The notes below the pieces were generated by a model, which made no database searches, was not told the DNA's origin, and saw only the letters and a program-made list of their open reading frames with translations. A program made the position numbers and the translations under genes. From contig NW_024044681.1 of NCBI RefSeq assembly GCF_014851395.1, positions 23,251,036 to 23,315,035 on the forward strand: a stretch of 64,000 bases of DNA. The letters are read 5' to 3'. Shown here one piece after another: positions 43,950 to 56,205 of the stretch (its first letter is position 1; each line of letters starts with the position of its first letter). The DNA is from Micropterus salmoides. Lineage: Eukaryota; Chordata; Actinopteri; Centrarchiformes; Centrarchidae.

Positions 43950-46900
43950 GTATTCCCCAACTGATAAGGACAAACACGCGCTGAGAGCAAAGACATGGCT
44001 ATCTCGGGAGAATGCTTCACTTTTGTAACCACAACTACACATTTCCATTTTCCATATAGCGTATTGTATTGTGTGGACCACTCCTCAGTATACCAGACAT
44101 ACACAAATTAAATGACACACAGCTGGCACTGCTCACATGTGCAAAGATCTAGACAAATACACACACAGTCTCTAGCTGCATTAGGAGACAGTAACGGTCT
44201 TACTGTGGCCTGAGGCATCAGGATTGCTGCTTAATAACACGCCCGGGGCATCAACCTGACACCACTAGGTACTAAACACACAGAATGGATACACACAAAC
44301 ACACAGACACAGAGTTGCAAGCTATCTGTGTGTCTGACTGTCAGTCTCTTTATGTATCTCTGTCCTTTTCGCTCTCATGTCAAAATAGGAGATGTCTTTT
44401 GTTCTCAAGGGAGGAGCTAAGAAATGTTCTGAAAAAAGACAGGCCTTGGCATTGATCAATCAAATATTGAAGAAGTCCACCTTGAAACAGAATTTCTGTT
44501 GTTTCAGGGTTCATGGTCCCATCGGTCAAGACGTGTACATTTTTTTACAAAGCTAGCACAATAAGGAGGACACTACTCCAGGCTAGAAACATGTTGTTCT
44601 CATACACATTGTCAACATGTCCATCAATTTTCAGTGCACACATTTGGAGCATCAAACCACCTTGTCTACTTCAAACTTGGTTGCACTGACAAACAAAGAA
44701 TACATCTAATTTTGAAAGTGTCCACTAACCATCCTGTAACACATGTGTGAAACACATTTTCCCTTGAAGAAATAGTCCCAGATTTAGAATTACCAAGGTT
44801 GTTTTTATGGTTATTTTTGTCTGTTCCAAGGTATTCAACATCATCAGTCTTTGTCATTTGAGTTTTGGCTGCTTATCAAACCAGGAAGTTGATGAGAAGC
44901 ACAGTGCCTTCATGTCAGAAATAAATTCAAGCTGTGCTTTTCAGTAAAGATAACAGATAGACAAGGAGGCTGCACTGTTATTTTAGAAACTAATGTACTG
45001 TGAGCTGATTAAATAAAGACATGTAAAACAAGGAAACACTTATGTTGGAATTTTATTTTGTTAGAATAAAGAAAATTCAAATAACCTGATGACAAAGGAA
45101 TGTCGAATGCATGAAAAAGCTGTCTACATTGAAATGTGTAGAAGTAGTAGTTCATGAGCAGTGTCCATCTAATCTTAAGACTCTACCAGAAAATGTTCTG
45201 TGAATCACACAGCACATTTGAATGCATTCTAGACTATGACCACTTGTAACCCTCATTTATTTTGTGGGACTCCAATGGACTCTAAAGCACAACTTAAACG
45301 TTGTTGACCTGCTGGCAAACTTCATCATCCAATGTCCAGTCCAACTCTTTTGTGAAACACAAAGTTTCCCCTATTGCCCACTTCTTCTTCTTTCTCTCTT
45401 TACTATTCAGTAACTGTCCTGCCCAGCCTGTCCTCACCAGAAAAACGACTGTATATTTTGTTTATTTAAGCAGCATTTTACAACCCGCATTTACATTTAT
45501 TGTGGCCACGACCTCTAGTGGTCGTGTGACGGTAGCAAAGGAAGAAGTCAGGTGACGTAACATACAGAGCGAGAAAGTCCACTTAAGGAACGTAGTTAAG
45601 GTCCAATACGCTGTCAAATGAATGGTACTTTCAAATGAGTGGTACTTTCGAATGGTCATATTCTGTATGCTTTTGAAGGCGGTGACAATTAATCTGTTTT
45701 GCCATTTATGAGGACATGTTGGTCCTGCCCTGCATCTCCTTTTCCTCCTGACTTTAGTCCTTTCAGACCTTGGGATTTTTGTCTTTCTCTTAATGACAAA
45801 CCATTAGCCATTCCATATACATACCTTGACATTTCAGGTTTCCCACTGGACATTGTCATACAGAATATGAATCAGATTTCTGTCCACATCTCCAAGTTCT
45901 GACCCCTATCAATCTTACAACCTGCTTAAACATATCTAAATTGATTTTATTTGATTTTGAAAAAAAAAATAATATTGCTGTTCATCTTATTGTATTTGTT
46001 TCTCTAAAAAGTGTGTATTATATCTAATTTTGTGAATGGACAGAACAAATTTGTATTTATGATGATTGTTTTGTCATAGACACGAAGAGAACTATGGATT
46101 TCTAGACCATGTGACTATAGGAATCGTGTCTACACATTGTACCCAGTGGAAAATGTCATGTTCACACCAAAGCCACTAGTGGGCACTGTTATTTGTTATT
46201 CCCAAATTGCTGTGCTCCAGAGAAAGCGAAAGCAAGTAAACAAGCAATACAGGAAGTGAAGAGCCTCCCATTCTGATCTACTCAACCCAAGGGGGTAAGC
46301 CACAGTTGAAACAGTGAAGCCGACCAAAGCCTGCACGGACGGTTCCATGTAGGCCCAAAAATTACGTCAAAACCCTGTGACATCCCATCGCACACGAGAG
46401 ATGTAACCATATTGCTTACATTATAAACTTTCAGTGAATCTAAAACAAGTATTCGGTGATCAGTGAGGCTGCATTGGTGTTTGGCAGGTGAGCCTCGTAG
46501 GTGGGCTGATTAAACAGTGACGATCCGAGTCAGTCAACATGAAACTTTTTGTTGGCGCAGCTATGCAGCTACCGGAATTACGGTGTTTCTGCCGTTGCTC
46601 GCATTAAACCATGGTTATGCACAGTAGACACTGGTGCCAACAGGAAGTAACCCTGTAGTAGTATTTATTGGTCCAAAACTGGCTTCAGTGCTCTCCATTC
46701 AAATCCGCGGGGTGGCTTCGTCCAGTAATATACTGTCTCAAATGCCTCGTGGGTGTTTTCAGCTTCCAAAATCGGTATATATGTTTGAGATGTTACTTCT
46801 GTACAAAATGATGGAATCTTGTGCACTAACATGAGTTTATACAGGCATAAAATGATGGTGATTTCTTGGTCCGATGTTTACAGATGGTGATCAGCTGTTC

Positions 46901-47275
46901 AGAGTAATTTGTTAGATGACTTACTTTCTGAGAGCCTTTGCGGTGTGGAGTTGATGGCCAGCAGCCACTACACGTGCATGGTGTTATACTGCAACTTTTC
47001 AGTTGATATTAATGTACTAATTGTTTCATGTTCTATCTGAAACTGATAGTATGTGATTTTGTTTATTTTATTTTATGTTAATAGGAGAGTTACCACTACA
47101 GTGATCTATGCACTGAGAACTATACACCAAAGTTATGCACTGAATTGATGTACTGAATGGAGTTACTAATTTAACCCAGTTTGTAAGGACATTTGAAGTT
47201 AACCTAAGATACTAGCTACTTTATTACTTGTTTCGGTTACAAGTTGTGAGACTGATAAAGTGGTAAGTTTGACTC
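43950..47275. other. Non-coding stretch, nothing recognised
   Basis: About 3.3 kb without a recognisable gene. The part at 46200-46860 is less AT-rich with several short frames but no domain. Confidence 0.45.
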
Positions 47276-48290
47276 AGAGATGGGGACTCGAGTTAGAGAC
47301 TTGGACTCGAGTGTGACTTAAGTCGCACACACAGTGACTTCAGATTCGACTTGAGACTCGTCCTCAAAAGACTTCAGACTCGACGCATCTGCTGAGCCAT
47401 TCATCATAAACATTGGCTTTAAAACTTCATACAACAAGATCCAAACAAAGAAGCGCTGAACGCAAATAGGTTAGTAACCTTTGGTGAGTAAACATGTTTA
47501 GTTCAGCATTGGCCATCTAACGTTAGCTTGCTTCTTGCTTCAGCTAAGACCTACAGGAGGTTAACTCTGACTGTCGTTCATTATGAAAAGATGAATAGAG
47601 TTTGTTTACTAATTATACAATTAACGTAATTATTTACGCCCCACTGGGGCACAGAGGTTACAGGTTTATTGTTGATCATGTAACCTTACAGTTTCATTAA
47701 GTTATAACATTACACTGGTTTGAGAGTCTGCAGGGTGTGTTGACTTACAGTAGTTAAGCTGTCATTGATTGCATTGCACATTATGGTTGTGCTCTGTAAG
47801 TTAAAAACGGGTTACAGCTTTATTGTTTGAGAGTCTGCAGGGTGTGTTGACTTACAGTAGTTTATAAGCTGTCATTAACTGCATTGCACATTACATGGTT
47901 GTGCTCTGTAAGTTAAAAACAGGTTACAGCTTTATTGTTGACCATGTAACTTTACAGTTTTATTTAGTTAACTTTACACTGGGTTTGAAAATCAACAGGG
48001 TTTGTTGACTTACTTAATTGTAGACGCATCGTACATTAGGCTACATGGTTGTGCTCGGTAAATGAAAAACAGGTTACAGTTACAGAATTCCTTATAGCTA
48101 TGCAGTTTTATTAGAAACCTGGATTGAACACAGCAGGTTATACAACATTCGTAATAACCACGAGAGACTTGAGACTTGACATGGACTCTAGCTCAAAGAC
48201 TTGAGATTTGACTTGGACTCTTGCTCAGAGACTTGAGACTTGACTTGGACTCTAGCTCAAAGACTTGTGAGCATTTCTGGTTTGACTGTA
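47276..48290. repeat. GACTTGGACTCGAG-bordered dispersed repeat with internal tandem arrays
   Basis: The left border is GGGGACTCGAGTTAGAGACT with more GACTCGAG blocks; the right border is three 32-bp units of AGACTTGAGACTTGACWTGG type starting at 48165, 48197 and 48229. Inside, TTTGAGAGTCTGCAGGGTGT blocks start at 47719 and 47826 (107-bp period), with a diverged third at 47984. A larger GTTACAG...TTATTGTTGA unit repeats at about 47656 and 47922. The bordering sequence is common in fish genomes; the family is not named. Confidence 0.65.
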
Positions 48291-49929
48291 TAGGAAAATC
48301 TTCGCAACATCTGAATCAGTTCATTATTCCAAATCCCTTTAATACCCCTCTCCCATTTGGTTGAGAAAAAAAAAAAAAACTAATATAGTTTGTATCCGGT
48401 GTCATTTCAATCTCACCCGGCAACAATACATTTTTATTGCAGTTAATTTTTAGCCATTGACTCAGCTTTCTGGTATGGACACACATACACACAAGTGTAC
48501 ACAGACATGCACATAATCTAGTCATTACTGCTAAGTCTTTCATGTGAGCAATGCTCCAAAGGTAAATGTGTTTCTATGGCAATAACTTGCTGATAATTGT
48601 CTCAATGAGGAAATGATGTGGGGAATCTGCAGTATGCCAATAGTGTTGGCTGTGAGTGTGTGGATTGAAAAGCTCCAGTTGTGTGCATGTGTGTATTTGC
48701 ATGTGCATATGTGTAAAGTGTTCACAGTATGCATGTGAGTGTGTTTGCCCTCAGCCTCTGCAGTACCAACTCTTACTCATACATAGTACAGATCTATAGA
48801 GAGAAACACATGGGGAGAGAGAAAATAACAAACATTTTTCTATTACATAAATTGCCAAAAAATGAGCTTTCAAAATGAATTAATCTCCTTAATAGGAGAG
48901 ACCACCTTTCCTGTTGTTGTCAAAATCCTTCAGTTCAAAATGAGCAATAAGTAGGTCATCATCTGCCAACCTGTTCTGGGGTTCACTGAGGTGAACCATG
49001 GTACCATTAAATAGTATAGCTGTTGAGTTGAGTTAATGACTAATTTATTTGTACAGTAATTGACGGTATATTTTCATTTGACAGTAATTACTATCTATTG
49101 AGTTATGTTAAAATTTAAATCGGCCCATCTGCATTTGGATATAAATGTGTGATAGTAGATATGGAAACGAGCTTAACAGTAGGTGGTGCAAAGGAAAAGG
49201 TGTAGAGGAAACCCCAGAGAGAAAACTTCATGAGACATTTATGAGACCTTGCTCTTGCTATTTAATGCCATATTCCAGTAACACATGGTGTGCACTCACT
49301 GAAAATCCCATGTACTTATTCATGGACACATGCACACAAACGCGTGCGTGCACACGTATACTGTACAGTCTGAGCACAAGCCACAGGGTTTTTTTTTAGA
49401 GGGGAGAGAGATGGAGATGACGAGGGGTACTTGAAAAGTACAAAAGACTTGCACAGACAATCCCATGATACTTTGAGAAAACCCAAGTCCGTGCTTGCTT
49501 TCATTTCAGATACAAAGAGAGAGACAGTAGAAAAAAAGTTCAGCAAAGTTTGCTGAAAGCCTAAGGCAAAAGACAAAAAACTACACTGCATAAGCTACAG
49601 CAAGTGAACTTTTCACATGAGGATAGACGGAAAATTATATTTCTTCTCTATACTTTAGTAGAACCAAATCAAACACCAACTTATTTGTACAGTGCATGTG
49701 CTTTGAAAGTTATGCATGTCTTGGAACATAGCATAGACTCCATGAAATGCTCTAAGCACCTTATAATGAGGCTAGTGTTGATTGATGATCATTGTTGAGA
49801 TCATCAGATTTAAATCATGCAATCAATGATGCTTAGGTTCAAAGGCCTTCATCTGTCTCTCTAGGAGCACATATAGCAATTCTTCCCCACATAAGATGCA
49901 AATCAATGTATGTAGAGATGTACATCCCT
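48291..49929. other. Non-coding stretch
   Basis: No gene recognised. Only short purine-rich and (GT)-rich patches. Confidence 0.5.
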
Positions 49930-50362
49930 TTCTTTATCTGTAAGCGACTCATCATTGGATTCCCTGAGTGTGAAGTCACTTCTCAACTACAAATCTCTAT
50001 CAATAGGTGTAGTAGCTATGGGCTCTCCTCACACTCTTTCTCAGTATCCAAGCTGAAAATAAGGCATTGCTGCTGGAAGGGGGGGGACTATTTGTTCTGG
50101 GGCCAACTGGGGCTTTGCACATTCATTCTTTACTTGCATAACTCTTTGCATTCTAAGGTACTGGAATCGTGAAAGTGTGCTATAAGCATGGCTCCTGTAA
50201 CTGGTGAACACATAGCAATTTCACCAAATTGACTATGTGCTGTGTGAAAATAAAGATTTCAAAGATGCAAAAATATCCATCATGTATATATAAGAACAGA
50301 TACAAAAAAAACAGAAAACAAATTGTCTTAAAATTGAAAACAGGCTACAATTCACTCGCCTT
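49930..50362 (+). repeat. Long direct repeat, copy 1
   Basis: Matches 54380-54939 at high identity over blocks such as CTGTAAGCGACTCAT, GTAGCTATGGGCTCTCCTCA, GGGGCTTTGCACATTCATTC and AATAAAGATTTCAAAGATGC. This copy lacks about 100 bp present in copy 2 (about 54692-54792). Non-coding. It contains an AATAAA but no convincing transcript. Confidence 0.9.
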
Positions 50363-50981
50363 GGTAGGAAGATGTTAAATGGACCAAATGTGATGCAGCT
50401 AAAGTGCAATGTTTGAGTCACACTGCGGTGTCCCATGTATATTTAAAAATGATAAAAGTTGTGACAAAAATATTTTCTTTCTCATTTACACCCCATGCTC
50501 ATTTTCTTGCTGCATTCCGTATAGACTGTAGTCGAATTAATTAATCCTCAGTGAAGATGTGCTGACAGGAGCTCAGCCTTCCTTTACACTCTAATTGTTC
50601 CAGTGAGACTGAGACTCAAAATGATACTCATCTTGAAGGGTGCGTGATTTTGTGTTCACCCTTGACAACCATTTGCTTGTCTCATTCCTGCTGTGATCCT
50701 TTGTTCCATTTGGGCTCCAGGCTAGTCCTGAATTACTATTCAGCAACAACTACTCTATGTTGTATGCGTGTATGCAGTCCCCTCCTCATTATGAGGTTTG
50801 TTTGTTTTTTGTCTTTTATTTGTAGTTAAAGTACTTCCCTACTGGCTGTCAGGTATTTATAAGACAGTTACTGGTAATGGGGATGGGTCTTGCCTTGAGA
50901 GGTTGACATGCTAACTTGGTTGAGAGAATGATTACTGGTGCCTGCATCTAAAGTATGTGAATGCAAATACTAGCTTTCCAG
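50363..50981. other. Non-coding stretch
   Basis: Nothing recognised between the duplicated block and DIRS-B1. Confidence 0.5.
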
Positions 50982-51154
50982 TTCTATCTCACACAGGCTC
51001 CATCCTCTACTGGACTCTATGGGTACTACCTCCTCCAATCACACGCATGCACTTGTCCACTGAAATTTTATCATGCACGTAGCCGACCAATAGGAAGTCG
51101 CTACCGATACATGCATGACGTATAAATAGCAGTGTCCCTAGTGCCTCAGCATCC
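50982..51154 (+). repeat. DIRS-B1 left inverted terminal repeat
   Basis: Aligns with the complement of 53114-53286 (CTCACACAGGCTCC, GGGTACTACCTCCTCCAATC, GCACGTAGCCGACCAATAGG). A TATAAATA box at about 51121 may be the element promoter. Confidence 0.85.
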
Positions 51155-51240
51155 TTTTTTCTTCAGCAAACGGCAAACTGCTCACTGACAACGCGCTCAC
51201 AGTGACACTGTTGCATGTTGGGCCGTCATTGAAGCAGCGA

Positions 51241-51367
51241 GCTGTGGTGCGTTCAAGGACACTACGGATCAACAGACCGTGGGGTATTCAAGGACAGCAC
51301 AGAACAGCAAGCTGTGGTGCGTTCAAAGACACCAGGGAGCAGCCGGCTCTGGTGCATTCAGGGACAC
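51241..51367 (+). repeat. 35-bp minisatellite in DIRS-B1 leader/gag region
   Basis: Units of the type GCTGTGGTGCGTTCAAGGAC start at 51241, 51276, 51311 and 51346, exactly 35 bp apart. The sister copy B2 has only two units. The unit length is not a multiple of three, so it would shift any frame. Confidence 0.85.
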
Positions 51368-51569
51368 TATAGCCTGTTCAACATCACCCCCCCCCTTCCA
51401 TTTATGAAATGTTTGGCAGTGGAGAGTGCCAAAGATGTGTTTTTCACGTGTACACATTTTCATGCAGAATGGTGACGCCGGTGCATGCTGACAAGCTGGG
51501 TGGAAAGTATTCTCAGACGAGGCTACTCTCTTCAGTTCTGCTGCATACCACCAGTTTTCCTAGACATAA

Positions 51570-52350
51570 TGGAAGCCAGTCTATCCTCCAAGAGGAAGTG
51601 GACTTCCTGGCCACCGAGATCCAGCAACTTCTGCTGAAGCAGGCTGTCTTAGGGCATCTCTGTGCATGACATGCACAGAGGTCTTGCTTCATGTACTTTT
51701 TGGTCCCCAAAAAGATGAGAGGCTTCTGAGCCATTCTGGATCTACGCCACCTGAACCAGCATAATGGACAAAAGGGCGTTTCCACATGCTGATGATCAAG
51801 AAACTGCTGGAGCTAGTGCAGCCCGGCAACTGTTTCACCGCCATCGACCTGAAGGACGGCTATTTCATGTCGAGGTGACACAGTAATAGGGAATTTCTAC
51901 GCTTCTTTTCTCAGGGGGTAGCCTGCAAATACATTAGCACTGCAATCGTTGCGCGAGAAGGGCATGAGGGTTCTTTTCTACTCACAACCTCATGCTCATG
52001 GAGAGATTGAAGCCTTGAGTGATCTCCACACAGCCCAGTTGATTTTGCACCTCAACAGCCTGGGGTTGCAATCAATTGGGAAGAGAGCTCCCCCCAGCCG
52101 CTGCAGTGAGCGGAGTATCTGGGGATTGTGCTCAACTGCAACACTCCAAGAGTGTATCTGTTGAGACAGGCGCGTCGCTTGGTGGTCCACAGGCTGCAGC
52201 AGGGGACTGCTGCGAAAGCACTATCAGTGATGCTGCTGTTGGGCCTCAGGGCAGTAGTCCATCACGTGGTCCCTCTGGGCTTGCTGCACAGGCGACGGCT
52301 ACAATGTTGGTGTGCGAGCCTGTATCTGGACCTCAAGAGGCAAAGGTGAT
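51570..52350 (+). pseudogene. DIRS-B1 reverse transcriptase, broken
   Basis: Pieces in different frames are LQEEVDFLATEIQQLLLKQA (about 51589), YFLVPKK (about 51690), ILDLRHLNQH (about 51735), LLELVQPGNCFTAIDLKDGY (about 51806; first catalytic Asp), then HTAQLILHLNSLGL (about 52030), YLGIVLNCNTPRVYLLRQA (about 52115-52170) and LLGLRAVVHHVVPLGLLHRR (about 52230). The YxDD box is destroyed: the place reads FYSQPHAHG after a frameshift near 51970. Stops at TGA/TAG interrupt several segments. Confidence 0.85.
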
Positions 52351-52529
52351 GCATGCTGACCTCCCCCTTCAACTCTAGTGCAGGAGGATCACAAGACCTG
52401 TGGTTCTGGGGGTCTCTCACTGTCTGGAAGCGCCGGACTTGCGCAGGACAATAAATCTGGATGCTTTCTACCCCCTATCCCACTTAGTGCAGGGGGGTGA
52501 GAGTGCACCTGTTATGTCTATGTGTGTTA

Positions 52530-52870
52530 GGCTAACGTCCTATGTAGAGCACACAGCCCCCATTCGATGCACTGGTCAGCTGTTCGTCTGTTTCAGTGAT
52601 AGTGCAGTCAGTAAAACCCTGTCCAAGAAGAGCCTGGCCAGCTGGCTTGTGAGTGAATCTCCCAAGCCTGTACACGGGCGGGAACAGACCCACCCTTAGT
52701 GGTGTGTGCACATTCCACTCGTTAGTGTGGAAGTGTCTACGACCCTTTTACAGCGGGGTGTGTGTCGAAGAGATCTGCACAATGGCATATTGGCCCTTAC
52801 TGTGCCCGTTTGTGCGTTTCTATCTCTTGGATATGTTGGACTCCTTCTCGGGATCCTGCTTGCAAGTGCG
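52530..52870 (+). pseudogene. DIRS-B1 tyrosine recombinase remnant
   Basis: IRCTGQLFVCFSDSAVSKT (about 52564) corresponds to the recombinase 'QLFVCF' region, HSTR followed by a TAG (about 52718) to the H-x-x-R box, and CPFVRFYLLDM (about 52800-52835) to the C-terminal motif with the nucleophilic Tyr. Frameshifts and stops separate the pieces, and the N-terminal half is gone. Confidence 0.75.
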
Positions 52871-53113
52871 ACCTAGGATCTGAAAAGTGAGGATCTGGTG
52901 ACTACTGGGTGTAGAGGGTCAGGCCAAACCCCTATCGGTCCAGCGACCTTCTCAGGGGTGTCCCACTATTCTGTCACTGGGTGATGTGGTGGTCGGGGCT
53001 TTTGCCGGCCTGTGGCCGACCGGGTTGGCTTGGTGGACTTTGGCTTGTCGCACAGGCGGAGCCCTCTACCGATGAGCCCTGCCGCTCTGACGCCGTCTGC
53101 TGAAGAGGTGGTC

Positions 53114-53286
53114 GGATGCTGAGGCAGTAGGGACACTGCTATTTATATGTCATGCACGTATTGGTAGCAACGTCCTATTGGTCGGCTACGTGCACGATAA
53201 AATTTCAGTGGGCAAGTGCGTGCGTGTGATTGGAGGAGGTAGTACCCATAAAGTCCAGTAGAGGGCGGAGCCTGTGTGAGATAAAA
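53114..53286 (-). repeat. DIRS-B1 right inverted terminal repeat
   Basis: Complement of the left repeat. It runs out through CTGTGTGAGATAAAACTAGT into GTTACCATATTGTAACCTTC, which is also the outer end of copy B2. Confidence 0.85.
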
Positions 53287-53309
53287 CTAGTGTTACCATA
53301 TTGTAACCT

Positions 53310-54036
53310 TCGTTTGCTCCTCTCTTTTCCAAAGGAAAGCTCTTTGTTCCAACTCTTAGTTTACTAATGACCTGCTTTGAGTGCCTGGAACTCCTTTGCT
53401 TGTTTTACTTGCCAGGTCTAGCCACGATCTATTGTGACTATGCCTCTACATGCAGATGCAGCCTAGACAGTGATGTAGTTGACTCAGACTTCCTTGAAAC
53501 AGTAAGTACTACCACAAACTTAGGACATTTCTAGCTTGAGAATGATTTATTTAAAATTTGTTCTTTCTTTCCCGGCACTAGCTCTATAGCCTCAGCTGAG
53601 AATGCAATGACTGTCAAATCCTTCGGCTGAACCCCACTGTCAGCATTAAATCCATTAGACAGAGCCCCATTGCTCTGTGCACTCTCATACAGCAGGTACC
53701 TGTACTCACAAGCTCACATTACACTGTCACCTCAGAGATTCATGTGCACACACACAAATATGAACACGATAAGACACACACACACATTGAACATATTCAG
53801 GAGTGGCAGTTTTAAAAACCCATTTTCCCCTTGGTTAAGCAAGCAGCAACAACAGTTGACTAATGGAAAGCCCTGCTCCTAAATGAGGTCGGAGAAATTC
53901 TATCTTACACACACTGGTTGTTGTGAATTCTAATCAAGTCACATTTTCATCTCCTGTAGGCTGAATTCTTACTACTGGCTTTGCCAACATGGCCATATGA
54001 ACTAGCCTCTAAAGCAAGACAAGTCTCATGAGTTGA
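53310..54036. other. Non-coding stretch
   Basis: No recognised gene or repeat except short ACAC runs near 53745-53785. Confidence 0.5.
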
Positions 54037-54082
54037 TCACATTGTGAAAAAGGAACCCCTCCCAAAGGAAAATGTGGGCTCA
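54037..54082 (+). repeat. Short direct repeat, copy 1
   Basis: GATCACATTGTGAAAAAGGA, ACCCCTCCCAAAGG and AAAATGTGGG recur with few changes at 54941-54985. Confidence 0.75.
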
Positions 54083-54379
54083 GCCCATTTGCAGTTTTTT
54101 GGAGGCTTTGGAGGTGACCACATTGTCTATCTTGCAAGTGCAGTACAGTAACATCTTTCTGAAGTTCATCCAACAGGGAGTATACCAGAAGTGTCCTTCT
54201 TGTTTCTTTCCTACAGCCTGGGAAAAGTGGCTGACCACTCTCCCCATATGTGCAGTTTTTCATAATAATAATGCAGGCATACACTTTCTATGGTCCCAGA
54301 TTTGCTCTTGGCCTGCAATATGAACTGAAAGTCTCCAGTCTCTCAGTAAGTTGTAAAAGGGATGTGAGCTTTTTCTCTT

Positions 54380-54939
54380 TCTCTATCTGTAAGCGACTCA
54401 TTACTAACACATGATGGATTCCCTGAGTGTAAAATCACCTCTCAACTACAAATCTCCATCAATAGGTGTAGTAGCTATGGGCTCTCCTCACACTCTTTCT
54501 CAGTATCTGAGCTGAAAAATAAGGCATTGCTGCTGGAAGGGGGGGCTATTTGTTCTGGGGCCAATTGGGGCTTTGCACATTCATTCTTTACTTGCATAAC
54601 TCTTTGCATTCTAAGGTACTGTATTGGTGAAAGTGTGCAATGAGCATGACTCCCATCACTGGTGAACACATGGCAATTTGACCAACATTGTCCACCAATA
54701 TACATTCACATTATGTCAAAAATAATTGCTTGTTTAAAGAGTTTTTTTATTTATGTAACTTGCACCAGTTTGTACAAATCCAAAACATCAAGACTGTGTG
54801 CTGTGTGAAAATAAAGATTTCAAAGATGCCAAAATATCCATCATGTATATATAAAAACAGATGCACACAAAAAAACAGAAAACACTCATTTCCAATTTGT
54901 GTCTTCAAATAGAAAACAGGCTAAAATGCACCTGCCTTA
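54380..54939 (+). repeat. Long direct repeat, copy 2
   Basis: Second copy of the block at 49930-50362, same orientation, 4.45 kb downstream, with an extra segment of about 100 bp at 54692-54792. It abuts the second copy of the short repeat at 54941. Confidence 0.9.
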
Positions 54940-54940
54940 G

Positions 54941-54985
54941 TTGATCACATTGTAAAAAACGCACCCCTCCCATAGGAAAAAGTGG
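54941..54985 (+). repeat. Short direct repeat, copy 2
   Basis: Matches 54037-54082 and starts right at the end of long direct repeat copy 2, giving a mosaic of duplicated pieces. Confidence 0.75.
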
Positions 54986-54989
54986 GATG

Positions 54990-55974
54990 TTGCCACATTT
55001 AAAACAAGTATGCCATCAAAGGAAAAAACTGGCCCCATCGATTAGGACTTCTCCACTCTGTAAATGACGATGCAACAGATGCTTCACAGCAACAAATGTT
55101 AGAATCTTCCTCACTGTCCCTGGTTGAGGATTGTACTTTGCAGCACAGTTCTGAAATACAGAAAGTCACCTTTCTGTTACATTTTCTGATCTTTATCTGA
55201 CAACAATCCCCATAAAGCTGGAGTAAGAGGAGGTCCAAAATGTGTGTGTTGCCCATGACTGTTGCTCTCTGCACCCTGTCTTATAATTGGGCTCAACACA
55301 CTCCCACCTGTCATATTCACTCCCACTGCTGTTGGTATTGTCGTCCACTTTCTCTTGTCACTCTGTGTTTGGCCGCAATAGCAGGGCCCTTGTCCCAGCA
55401 TGTCTGTCTTGCCGGCATTGAAGGTCTCTGCTGGGTCTTAACCATGACATTGCTCACTGGTAGTAAGAGTTATGTCTTTGTCGAGTGTGTCAACATCAAA
55501 CACCCGCTGCGTTCACCTGACGTTGACCCGACCAAAGTCTTCTCTTCAAGAAATGTGCACATTGAAGGCACAGCAAAACACACCAGCTTTCTTGTATTTT
55601 CTCTGCTTTATCCTGAACATTTTCTTGTTATACTCATTAGTTTCTGGAATCCAAAGAACAAAGTCAGTGAACCTGCAGAGAACAGATATACAATGTTGAT
55701 TTCATGGCATTAAGCACTGCCAGGTAACAGAGATAGATCAGTATATAACTAATATAAAACTACCTCACCTTCACCTGGGTCTCTAACTGCAGAAAGGAGA
55801 AGTTACAATATGTTGGCAAATTCTAAATGGAGAGAATTCAGCTTTAAATACCTGTGATTGACCATGCCATTTAAAATGTTTAATTATTGTTGTTGTTATT
55901 TTTGTTTATTAAGCAAACAAAAAAAATCCTTCACTTAAGCTTGAAAATGACAACTTGTTTTACCTAAATTAAAG
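54990..55974. other. Non-coding stretch with one unsupported long frame
   Basis: A 157-codon plus-strand frame at 55240-55713 is the longest non-transposon frame in the window. It shows no recognisable domain, is rich in Leu/Cys/Ser and overlaps minus-strand frames. I would not call it a gene without expression data. Confidence 0.4.
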
Positions 55975-56205
55975 GGTACTTTGTTGTCACATGCACATAC
56001 ATGTAGCGAAATTCGTTCTCTGCATTTAACTCATCCCTTAAGGGAGCAGAGGGCAGTCACTGTGCAGCACCTGGGAGGAGAACCAAACATGTTTTTGATG
56101 GTGGGGGAAACCCGGAGCACCCGGAGGAAACCCACGTAGATACTGGGAGAACAAACAGACAGGCCGGGACGACGGGGGTTCAAACCCTTGACATTCCTGC
56201 TGTAA
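55975..56205. repeat. Composite dispersed fish repeat
   Basis: The first part, to about 56085, reads GTCACATGCACATACATGTA, GCGAAATTCGTTCTCTGCAT and GAGCAGAGGGCAGTCACTGT, a common dispersed fish sequence. The second part (GGGGGAAACCCGGAGCACCC, GGAGGAAACCCACGTAGA, GGCCGGGACGACGGGGGTTC) resembles the 5' portion of the CCATC-tailed family at 34569. Probably two fragments joined. Confidence 0.6.

Larger units (their letters stand above)
50982..53286 (+). mobile_element. DIRS-type retrotransposon, copy B1 (internally deleted)
   Basis: A second DIRS family, distinct in sequence from copy A. Inverted ends are 50982-51154 and 53114-53286, with shared GACCAATAGGA, ACTGAAATTTTATC and GTATAAATAGCAGTGTCCCT-type blocks. 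Plus-strand remnants of gag-region, RT and tyrosine recombinase lie between. RNase H and the recombinase N-terminus are largely missing. The left extremity lacks the GGTTACAATATGG-type terminal bases seen at the right, so it may be slightly truncated. No internal complementary region was found here. Confidence 0.83.

Noticed and set aside
43551..44104. Frames made of Thr-His, Cys-Val or poly-Pro repeats
   Set aside because: They are translations of the CA, GT and G-run microsatellites.
55240..55713. 157-codon open frame on the plus strand
   Set aside because: No recognisable domain, overlapping frames on the other strand, and composition like translated non-coding DNA.
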